From a virus: DNA of 42,273 nucleotides. The position numbers and the translations under genes are program-made. The stretch spans positions 1 to 42,273 of IMG/VR virus record IMGVR_UViG_3300043436_002614; one strand, given 5' to 3'. Position 1 is the first letter of the stretch; every line of letters starts with the position of its first letter. Positions 7,723 to 17,000 of this stretch are shown in pieces. The notes under the pieces were generated by a model. That model was given only the letters and a program-made list of their open reading frames with translations. It ran no database searches and was not told the origin of the DNA.

Positions 7723-8503
7723 AGCACCAACACCACGGGATTACGGCAAGGAAACCGCTGACACACTCCGATCTCAGCTTGCCCTAGCGCCCGAGAAGTA
7801 TGCTGCCGAGGCTAAGTATGCCCCGCAGTATCAACGGCTGCAGCTAGATATGCTGAAGTCGGCGACCCCGGAGCTGCTACAGCTCTACCGGGACCAGATC
7901 GCGCCGGCCATGGGCGAGGTCGAGGCCGCCGCACGCTCCCGTTCCCGAGCTGGCGACATTGCCGACATCTCAACTCTCGGTCCCCAGGCGCGTGCTGCAA
8001 TCAAGGCTGCCTCGCCACAGCAGGCAGCACTAGCTGACAGTCTTACCGCCCAAGCTCAATCCGGTCTCAACGCTGGCTCCCGGCTAACGCCCGAGCAGCA
8101 GCGCCAGGTCGAGCAGCAGACCCGAGGCTCCTTTGCTGCCCGAGGCCTAGCAGGAAGCCCCACAGCCGGCCTACAGGAGGCTGTGCGCTCCCAGCTATCT
8201 GGAGCCGGAATGCAGCAACAACGCTCCCAGCAGGCCATGGGAGCCCTCGGGGCATCCCAAGGTGTGTATGGCGACGTGTTCCAACAGGTGTTGGGCAGGC
8301 CGTCCCAAGCATTTGCCGGGTCTCAAGGCTTCCTAGGCCAGGCCCAAGGATTCAACCCTGGGCAGTTGTTCAACCCCGAGTCGCAGTACGCCGCCAACTT
8401 GATCGGTGGTAACCAGCAGCAACAGCTTGCTGCCCGTACTGCTTCTGCAGCCAACTCCACCGCACTCATTGGTGCCGGTATGTCAGCGGCCTCTAGCCTA
8501 TGA
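7706..8503 (+). CDS. Ala/Gln-rich internal virion protein
   Basis: 265 residues, starting inside the 3' end of the previous gene. It is mostly helical, with high Ala, Gln, Ser and Gly and repeated Q-rich stretches (SRLTPEQQRQVEQQTRG, then FAARGLAGSPTAGLQ). The FxxRGlxxSptagl pattern recurs in proteins encoded between nozzle and giant internal-virion genes of many environmental podoviruses. I infer it is a packaged protein ejected with or around the DNA. No catalytic motif is visible. Confidence 0.55.
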   Translation: MGTSVEAPTPRDYGKETADTLRSQLALAPEKYAAEAKYAPQYQRLQLDMLKSATPELLQLYRDQIAPAMGEVEAAARSRSRAGDIADISTLGPQARAAIKAASPQQAALADSLTAQAQSGLNAGSRLTPEQQRQVEQQTRGSFAARGLAGSPTAGLQEAVRSQLSGAGMQQQRSQQAMGALGASQGVYGDVFQQVLGRPSQAFAGSQGFLGQAQGFNPGQLFNPESQYAANLIGGNQQQQLAARTASAANSTALIGAGMSAASSL

Positions 8504-8862
8504 ACTACGGATACCAAGGATCCATGCCCTACGGCCAGGGCGGTGGCATGAGTCAGTTTGCCCCCCAGATGCCTGCAATGCAGCCCGGCACCGGTTATGG
8601 TGCCCCGATGCAGCAGATGAACCCCATGAACACCGTTGCGGATGTCGAGGAACAGCGCAAACGGCTCAAGGCACTTGGCCTGGACGATTCGTTCATTGAC
8701 GATGCTTTTGAGATGAAGCAGGGGATGTTTGAGAAGCGGGATGAGATGAAGGGCCAAGCCCTGGAGGCTATTGGAAGCGGTCTCAAAAGCGCCGGCAGTG
8801 GCATTGCAAGCGCCGCCTCTTCTGCTGGCTCTGGATTGGCTGGACTAGCATCTTCACTTTGA
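8500..8862 (+). CDS. Small Gly/Met-rich virion-cluster protein, 120 aa
   Basis: ATGA overlap with the previous gene. The N-terminal 45 residues are Gly/Pro/Met/Gln-rich low complexity. A charged helix follows (VEEQRKRLKALGLDDSFIDDAFEMKQG) and then a Ser/Ala/Gly-rich C-terminal stretch that could form a glycine-zipper helix. The company of internal-virion genes suggests a minor ejected protein. Not recognised as a named family. Confidence 0.5.
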   Translation: MNYGYQGSMPYGQGGGMSQFAPQMPAMQPGTGYGAPMQQMNPMNTVADVEEQRKRLKALGLDDSFIDDAFEMKQGMFEKRDEMKGQALEAIGSGLKSAGSGIASAASSAGSGLAGLASSL

Positions 8863-9188
8863 TCCAACGATACCAGCGATGCATTGGACTCAAGCTCTTC
8901 AGGTTCAGATCCTGGCAGCTTGAGGCCTGGTGCTGCCCTGCTGGCGAGGTTATCCCGTCGCACACACACCAGTCATTCAGCTCCCGGATCATCCATGTCC
9001 TAGGGAGGATGCGTTGGACGATGGGCAACAAGTCGAAGCACGTCACCACCTGGCACTGTGGCTGGTCTAAGCCGGTGCCTGCCGGTGTGAGTCATTCAGC
9101 GGTTGCAGACACTTTCTCGGTGTTCCTGAACCTTGAACGGTGGCAATCCAAGCCGACATCTGCTGCAATCGACTTTCATCCAGCATGA
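8859..9188 (+). CDS. Cupin-fold protein, 109 aa
   Basis: The start is TTG at 8859 in TTGA overlap; no better start exists. Two cupin signatures are visible: motif 1 with His35-x-His37 (PSHTHQSF) and motif 2 matching G(x5)PxG(x2)H exactly, from Gly68 to His79 (GWSKPVPAGVSH). The motif-1 Glu is not obvious, so the metal site would be three His at most. Cupins include dioxygenases, epimerases and sugar-binding proteins; the substrate cannot be inferred. The gene is translationally linked to the next one and sits inside the internal-virion cluster. Confidence 0.6.
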   Translation: MIQRYQRCIGLKLFRFRSWQLEAWCCPAGEVIPSHTHQSFSSRIIHVLGRMRWTMGNKSKHVTTWHCGWSKPVPAGVSHSAVADTFSVFLNLERWQSKPTSAAIDFHPA

Positions 9189-9607
9189 ACAAGCTCGGCC
9201 AGCTCTACTTTGACGCAGCAGGAGGCAACCACAACGCAGTGGTGTTCATCACTGCCTTCCATGCCTATTGCCATTCCATCGACGACCTGATTGATGGGGA
9301 TGTGACTTTTAGCCCTGAGGCATTCCTGGATATCTTGATGCAGGCCAACAGCCTCTACTCGACCCCGTTCTACATCGACAACTGGTTCCGGCTGCAGCCC
9401 GTGATAGCCATGATCACCAGCACCTACGCAGATTCCGTTGCTTGGGAAAAAGCCGATGAGGAGTGGAAGCGTCAGACAGCCGATGTCCTACGGCTCTGTG
9501 GCAACGACATGATTCTACAAGTGGCTTGGATAATCGGTGGTTACAAGCACATGAGGGCTATCAGCTTGAAGTTGCGGGAGTTCGCATACCATTCTCAACA
9601 CAGCTAA
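9185..9607 (+). CDS. All-helical conserved phage protein with HSIDDLID motif
   Basis: 140 residues from ATG 9185, in ATGA overlap with the cupin. An in-frame start at 9140 lies within the cupin gene and is less likely. The motif HSIDDLIDGD at about residues 26-35 resembles the Asp-rich DDxxD metal site of all-alpha isoprenoid synthases. Later parts (SVAWEKADEEW, GGYKHMRA) are also typical of a small phage family I recall only as hypothetical. At 140 residues it is far too short for a complete isoprenoid synthase, so a catalytic role is doubtful. Confidence 0.55.
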   Translation: MNKLGQLYFDAAGGNHNAVVFITAFHAYCHSIDDLIDGDVTFSPEAFLDILMQANSLYSTPFYIDNWFRLQPVIAMITSTYADSVAWEKADEEWKRQTADVLRLCGNDMILQVAWIIGGYKHMRAISLKLREFAYHSQHS

Positions 9608-9611
9608 ATCT

Positions 9612-11090
9612 ATGGCACAATACGGCTACTCAACACCTTACAGCGGTCAACAGGTTGCGCCATTGCCTCCGGGCTACATGGAGGCTGCTACGGCTTCCGG
9701 CCGCAATCTGGCGATGGGCATCACCGCCATCGGTCAAGGCCTGGGCAAGGCGCTGGAACGCTACACCGAGAACAAGAAGGCGCATGAGGCTGCTGATCAA
9801 ACGAATACCGCGGTGACGCAGATGTTCCTGCAGCAGATGGAGGCTGATCCAAAGGTGCAGGCTGTGCGATACTTTGAGGACACCGGCCAACTTCCCGCAG
9901 GTGTGGATGAGACGACGCTGAAGTCCTACGAGGCTCAGATGAAGCGTGATGCCGGGATGATCAGCAACTTGGTTGGAAGCAGCGCCAAATGGGCGGACAT
10001 GAGCCTGACCAAGAAGAAGGCTGCGCTCGGTGATACCGTGACGATGCTCAACCAGTATCGGAACAACCAGCAGGACGATTTCAAGAACGAGGCGACTAGG
10101 CAGCAGTTGGCGATAGGTGCGTTGCAGTTGGGACAGGCTCAAAGAGAGGCAACTGCCGCTCCGTTTTTCACGCAGGCGCTTTCCGACGTCATGTCAATGC
10201 AGCCCGGTCAGGCTCCTTCCGTTCCGTACTCCAACGTGACGCAGGAGATGCTTGGAAAGTACGGCGACAAACTGACTCCGACCCAGATGCAGTCGTTGAT
10301 TCCAATGATGCGCAGGATGGGGCAGACTATTCCTGCAAACATGACTGCGCTCGGTGCGACTATCGGACCCGAGGGGACCAAAGTGGAATACGGATTGCCG
10401 GCTACGGTCACCTCTATGCCTGTCCCAGGCACTGACTACGTTCAGCCAATGATTTCAGGGAAGGCAGCCGGCGCACCAATTAAAGCTCAACCAAAGATTC
10501 AGGCCGAAATTGATAAACTTCCTGAAGCCCAGCAGAAATGGGCAAACGATACACTTAGCGATATTAATAAGAACCCGCAAATCAAGGCAGTTGGAGAACA
10601 GTTCAAGAATCTGATGGAGATAAAGGAACTGGGAACAACCCCTTCCGATGATATTGCGCTGATCTTCAAGTACATGAAGACGCTAGATCCCACTAGCGTT
10701 GTCCGTGACAACGAATTCCAAACCGTAGGAAACGCTGGAGGTCTTCCTACTCAAATTCAAAACATCTACAACAGCTACACCACCGGAAACAAGCTGACCC
10801 CTGAAATCCGGAGAGATATCAAAAAGTCTGCTGACTCAATCGTGCGTGGTTCGCTCAAAGCTGTTGAGTCGACGATTAGTGATACTGTAAGTCAGGCGAA
10901 GTATCGTGGAGTGCCTGAAATGCTAATCCTTCCTGAGAGCTCATTGAAGGCGTGGAGGTCAATGTCTGCTCAAAGCGCTGCGGAATCTATGCAGCGTTTC
11001 CAATCGCCCGAAGATATGCGTGCTCAAGGCATTAAGCGCGGCCTTGTTTTCAATCCTGCCACCGGGAAATACCAAGAATTTCAAGACTGA
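9612..11090 (+). CDS. Internal virion protein, 492 aa
   Basis: A mostly helical protein rich in Gln, Ala and Lys, directly upstream of the giant gene with 3 bases between them. The N-terminus is Pro/Gly/Tyr-rich, then long helices (ITAIGQGLGKALERYTENK). A C-terminal segment with FKYMKTLDPTSVVRDNEF resembles a motif widespread in podovirus ejected proteins, usually followed by variable helical sequence. I infer a component of the internal core, ejected into the host with the DNA. Confidence 0.6.
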   Translation: MAQYGYSTPYSGQQVAPLPPGYMEAATASGRNLAMGITAIGQGLGKALERYTENKKAHEAADQTNTAVTQMFLQQMEADPKVQAVRYFEDTGQLPAGVDETTLKSYEAQMKRDAGMISNLVGSSAKWADMSLTKKKAALGDTVTMLNQYRNNQQDDFKNEATRQQLAIGALQLGQAQREATAAPFFTQALSDVMSMQPGQAPSVPYSNVTQEMLGKYGDKLTPTQMQSLIPMMRRMGQTIPANMTALGATIGPEGTKVEYGLPATVTSMPVPGTDYVQPMISGKAAGAPIKAQPKIQAEIDKLPEAQQKWANDTLSDINKNPQIKAVGEQFKNLMEIKELGTTPSDDIALIFKYMKTLDPTSVVRDNEFQTVGNAGGLPTQIQNIYNSYTTGNKLTPEIRRDIKKSADSIVRGSLKAVESTISDTVSQAKYRGVPEMLILPESSLKAWRSMSAQSAAESMQRFQSPEDMRAQGIKRGLVFNPATGKYQEFQD

Positions 11091-11093
11091 CCT

Positions 11094-14000
11094 ATGCCAT
11101 TCGTTGAAGGCGGAATTGTTGTCGATGAAGAGCCACAGCAACAGGCCTCGCCTCAGATGGCGCAAGGCGGTTTTGTGCAGGGAGGAATCGAAGTCGATCC
11201 CACGCCTGAGGACTCTTATAACAAGGTGCTGCAGTTTCAAGGAGCGCAGACCGACTACACCCCGAGCAAGCAAGAGTTTCTCGACTACCTGAAGGTATCC
11301 AAGACCAAGCCACTGCTGGGCGAGAAGCCACTGGAAACCATTGGCACCGCTGCCGTCCAAACGGTGGAGGACATTGCCTCAATGCCTTACAAGCTGGGCG
11401 AGGCCATTGGGCAGTACATGGACCCTCCTGAAGGCGTCACACCGATGCAGCTTGCCGGTGGAACCGCTGCAGAAATCGCAGTCCAATCCAGACTCAAGGC
11501 CGAGAACATGGGCCGCGGACTGATCGACACCGCGCTGAACAAGCTGTCGGACATTACCGGAAAGCTCCGCAACGACGACGACAAGTACGAGGCCTTCCTT
11601 GCTGCTGCTGAGATCAAGCGGCAGTTGGCCCGTGCCAATGCACCAGGAGACCAGCGTGTTCCTGCCTCTCAGGATGTCTTGCAGGCCTATGGCATTCCCG
11701 AGGAAGCAATCAGCCAGGAGGGCCTTGATGTCGGTGGATTCCTTGCTGACCCGTCATCCATTGCTTTTGCCGGCGGTGGAAAGCTGGCGTCTGCATTGGC
11801 GCAGCGTGCTATCCCGCTAATCCCTCGGGCAGGGCAGATTCTCCAACGCACTGGCGAACGCATTTCAAACCTAGGCCGCGGCCCCGAAAACATAGCAGGC
11901 AGAATCACTGCCGGAGTCACTGGATCCGAGCAGATGGGTCAAGCGGTGCAGGAAGGCATCGCCAAAGGAACCACAGGAATCACCTTGGGTGAGGCTGCTG
12001 GCATCCCGCTTACCATGAATGTTCCTGGTCTAGGAACTGTTGCTAAGACAATCACTGCAACCAAGGGCCTAGGAGGGACCATGGAGACCGTTGGTGAGGC
12101 TGGAACTGTATCCGGTGGTCCAAGCCTTACGGCGACCCAGCGCGGCCTTCTGGGGGCTGGCGAGCGTATTGCCGCGGCTGAAGGCGCATCATCTAGGGCT
12201 CGGGCCTTAGGCACCGCTCTCGCCAGGAGCGGCCTTGAGACTCCGATAAGGGGAGCAGCAACGATTCTTTTGCCCATGGCAGGTGCTGGCGTTGCCGGCG
12301 GTGCCCTCGCTGCATTGACCGGAGAAGAAGGCGATGCTGTTGCCGCGGCTATTGGCAGCGGTGCTGGCTTTGGCGTTTTTGACGGTGGGTTCACGCTCGC
12401 TAAGGCTGTTCAAGCCAACGCATTCAATGGTGGGCGTGTCCGACAGACCGCGGTGGATGATCTCAACACTCGTCCCACCGACGTGCAGTTCACCTACATT
12501 GACCCGGTGGCCGGTGAGCAGACTGCGACCATCAAGGATTCCGAGGCACGCGCCACCCTGTACGGACGCCTCAACAACAAGCAGCTCACTAAGGCGCTGT
12601 CCGAGGTTGCAGGTGCTGAAGGCGCTGGAGTCGATGTCATCTTCCACACCGATGCAGACACGGTCCCTGCTGGACTGCAGAACGTGAATTATGCCGGTGT
12701 TGCAATCGGTCCCGACAACATCAAGAGCGGAAAGCCGACGATCCTGATTAATGTCGACAAGGCCAGCCCCGAAGCACTCCCGCATGAGATCCTGCACGCA
12801 CGCATCACGCAGGACATGGTGAGTCAGCTTGGGGCTAAAGCCATCGACACTGCCTCTGCTGATCCCAACTTCCAGAGGCAATTCACCGACTTCGCTAACA
12901 AGTACGCCGACAAACTACAATCGGCTGGTGGGCGCGTGGTTGCTGACCGCATCCGCACTGAGCTCCGGGATGCTTTTGATCCTGCTCAACAACGGGCTCA
13001 AAAGGTTGAGTCTCTTAAACGCATCACCGATGAGTTTGCCGCGTACTACACGCAGGAAATGCTCAAAGGCAAAGACCCGAAGACGATGCTTCCGGGTCGC
13101 ATTCCTTCCTTCATTGAGATGGCGCTGAACAACGCCAAGGAGGCTGTTTCGGAACGGTTCACTAGGCGTGCATTGCAGGCTGGTTTCGACCCTGTTGCCC
13201 GTACCTTCTACGACGCCAACGGACGGCGCATCAAGCTCGACTGGATGGAGGATGCCATCAAGAACCTGGTGACTCCGAAGGAGGGCTATGAGCCCACCGA
13301 GCAGCGGGTCGACATCAACAAGATGACCCAGGCGCAGCAGAATGCGGTCATCATGGCCCGAGGCTACTCGGACCTGTTTATGACTGCCCCAGATGGCAGT
13401 ATCGTCAGGCCGTTGTCTAAGGCTGAACTCGCAGCCAAAACTGCTGACATAGCTAACCGCACGATGCGTGTCGTCGAGTCTGTTCCTCAGGCTGAACGCA
13501 CCAGCATCTCGGGCATGGATGCCTACGGAAACCCGGTCATCGAAGGAAGACTTAGCCTGGCCGAGGCCGATGCAGTATCAAAGAGCGGTATATTCGGACC
13601 ATCCTCTTCTAGGACACTGATCGACATCGCCACCGCAATCCGGGATGGCACGTTGATGGAAGGAAACTACTGGAAGGTCTACGGATCCACCGGGAAGTCT
13701 GGCGTGTTTGACGAGTCCCAGAAGCTGTTCCTGCCCTACGGCATCTCGATCAACAGCAAGGGCGGCGTCAACGTCAAGGTGGTCGACTGGGGCAAGGTGC
13801 AGGCCCGGATGTACAAGGCTCTCACCAAGCCGGCCTACAAGAGCCTGTTCAACAACTACGACCAGGCCATGTCCACGATGCGTGACGTGTACCTGAAGAA
13901 CATTGCTGAGACCGGTGCTGTGCCTTCCGCTGAGGCGCTGGGTGGAGGCATCGATGGCGCTAAGAAGCGCAATATGTTCAACGAGATCATGGGTGCAGTT

Positions 14001-17000
14001 CCCAAGAAGGGGGACGTCATGGTCAACTTCCCGACTGCCGGCTACGTCGCCAACCGCAAGGGAGGATCGGTCTATCAGGATCTGCGTCTTGAGCGCATCC
14101 AGAATGCCGACTCCACTAAGGCTCAGATCCCCTGGACAGGCGACATGGGCGAGCAGTCGAGCTACCGCCGCACTCAGCTCAACTTCATGCCTGCAGAGGC
14201 CATTGGTGAGACCAGGGTCAGCACCGATGAGAATGGCGGTTATCGAATCTTGTCGAAGAACGGAAAGTTCCGCCTGTACGGCCCCGATGGATCAACCGTT
14301 GGGATCTTCGACACTCAGGAACAAGCCAAACTCAAAGCAGAAAAAGATTATGCCACTCAAACAAGGCTACAGCCAGAAGTCCGTCAGCAGCAACGTCCGC
14401 TCGGAGATGAAGGCCGGCAAGCCGCAGAAGCAGGCGGTCGCAATCGCGCTGTCGGTGGCCAAGAAGGCCAAGTCGAAAGCGGGGCGGTACGACAAGCGGG
14501 GGATGTAAGGTTCATGCCGGCTGAAGAGGAGGCGGCCAGAAAACAAGTTGCGGAAGGTCTTCCCCGGCGTGCATCTTTTGAAGCTCCAGGAGTTTCAAGG
14601 GATCAAAATGGAAACATCTACTTCAAAGGCAAAGAACCGAAAGACTGGACTCCAAAGGAGTTTGAGGAATACGGCAAAGCATTCGGCGTCGAAAACCTTG
14701 GACCTCTTTCAGAAATCACAAACATCCCCTCGGACGTGGCTGGAGATCCTGCGAGAATACCCGGCGGCCTTGAGGGCAAGTTCACGTACTACGATCTCCT
14801 CTGGCTCAAAACCAATCCGGTCGACGTAGCAAACCTGCCAGAGACCACGCACGCCAAGCTGACAGCCAAGCTGGCGGCGACAATGGCTCCCACACCTGGT
14901 GACAAGGTTTCCAGCTTCAACTCCATTGTCTTCGGGATGCTCTCCCCGAATGCTCCGTTGCTTCCCAATGAAATGGGGATGGCACGGTTGCGGTTTGGTT
15001 CGATGGAAGATGTGCGCAAATTTGCCAGTCTATACCCAGAGAACCCGACTAAAGAAAACCTGAAGGAGCTGAACCAACGACTCAAAAAGGAGCTAGGGTT
15101 CATCTCCGCTGGCAAGGGTGGCCTTGGCATTGCAATCACCGCGGACATATCGAACATCGTAAATGCCGCTCGGTTGTTCACCAAGAACCCAGACTTCTTC
15201 GTCAAAAAATCCAACGAATCTTGGGCAGACTTTGTCGACAAGCTGACAACTCAAATCAAAGGGTTTGGCACCAAGACAGGATCATTTGGATCTGTGTGGC
15301 AAGATCCGCTCAAGGCATCCATATCGGCCATGGACCGCCACATGGCTCGCATCTTTGGCCAGGAGCTGCTTGGAAACCCAGAGCTCCGCAAACGGTTTGA
15401 AGGCATCGTTGTCGACCGTTTCAATTCGATGCTGAAGAAGTCAAAGGAAGCCACATCGGCTTTCAATCGCCGGCTCAAAAATGCCGAGGAAAAAGGTAAG
15501 CGCATTGAGGAGATCAACAAGGACGACCCGAAAACGCTCAAGACGCTAAAGGCCAAAAACGATAAACGCATCAAGAGCATCAAAGCCGAAATGGCATCCA
15601 CCTTGGATTCGTTGCCAGACCCAACGGCAACTCGGGCAAAAACTATTGATGACGTTCTAGGTCAAGCGCAAATCTACGGTGCTGATCGCGTCCAGAAATT
15701 CGTCAATGAGGCCGTGTTTGCTGCCATGGGCAGCCGCAAGGCAACGCTGATAGCCAAGAAAGGCGGCATCAACCCGAATGCTCCGGCGAACATTAAGTCG
15801 GTGGAGTGGGTTGAGACTCCAAAAGACTTCCAGGTAATGTCGGATTCCTACCGCTCAGCACTTGAGATCAACGAGCGCCGGGCAAACGAGCTTGGCGTTG
15901 CTGTCTTCCCGGCTCAATGGACCCTCTGGGATCGCATTCGGGGACGGGTTGAGCCGCATGAGGTCATGTTCCCTGGGCTCGACAAATTGCCTGCCTTGAA
16001 CGACCGGCAACTGGGCGAAGCGCAGAAAGCAAACAAGGCTGCCGGATACGGAAGCACGCCGGAGGCAGGCGAGAAATGGAAACGAAAGCAAATTGACTCC
16101 CCCTCTCGACTGGCGTATTTCATGCCAGCAGGCGAGGGAGAAAAACTTTATGAACAAGGACGACCCGAACAGGGAGGAGACCGAGGAGGACGGCTACCGC
16201 GCGGAAGCTATACGCCGCTTGATGGTGCTCCGAATGTCGCGGGTGCGACCGGACCAGCGCCAGGACTCGTGGATGTTGCGAGATCTTATGCCGCTGCCGC
16301 CGGGATTTCCCACCGGCGACAAGCCGTCTACGTCGAAGTAGACGAGGCCCGAGCTCGGCGTCTTGCCGATGCGTATGCGGAGATGAAGCACGCACCTCAA
16401 GACCCTAAGGTCCAAGAGGCATACGCGGATATGATCCGCCAGACAAAAGATCAGTATCAGGCACTTGTTGACGCTGGGTACGAGTTTAGTTTTTTTGATA
16501 GTTCCAGCGACCCGTATAAGGGGAATCCATCAGCAGCCATGCGTGACCTTCGTGCGAATAAACGCATGGCTGTATATGGCACTTATGACGGCTACGGAAC
16601 GGAAGGCATTACAGGAGCGGAGATTAAAGGCAACCCAATGCTAGAGCCAACCGGGCTCACCTGGCCAGATCAGCGTGGCGTCATGCATCCTGTAGTGGCA
16701 AACGATCTGTTCCGAGCTGTTCACGATGCGTTTGGACATGGATTAGAAGGCGCAAGTTTCCGAGCGCGAGGCGAGGAAAATGCATGGCAAGCTCATGTCC
16801 GGTTATTTACCGGGCCGGCCATAGCAGCAATTACCAGCGAAACCCGCGGTCAAAACAGTTGGTTAAATTACGGTCCTCATGGCGAACGTAATCGAACAGC
16901 AAAACTTGAGGACACTGTGTTTTCTCCGCAGAAGACCGGACTCATGCCGGATTGGACTTGGACCGAAGGCCTAGCACCGGACGAGGGGGCTTCTGTTGAG

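Noticed and set aside
12334-12687. 117-codon frame within the giant gene
   Set aside because: Ser/Arg/Leu-rich composition typical of a shadow, without a ribosome binding site.
13903-14349. Upstream extension of the nested 52-aa frame to 13903
   Set aside because: Only the part from ATG 14350 has family similarity and GC-rich third positions; the upstream part is Ser/Arg-rich shadow of the giant frame.
14548-14829. 93-codon frame within the giant gene
   Set aside because: Ser/Lys/Thr-rich shadow with no recognisable pattern; the giant frame here encodes sensible protein.
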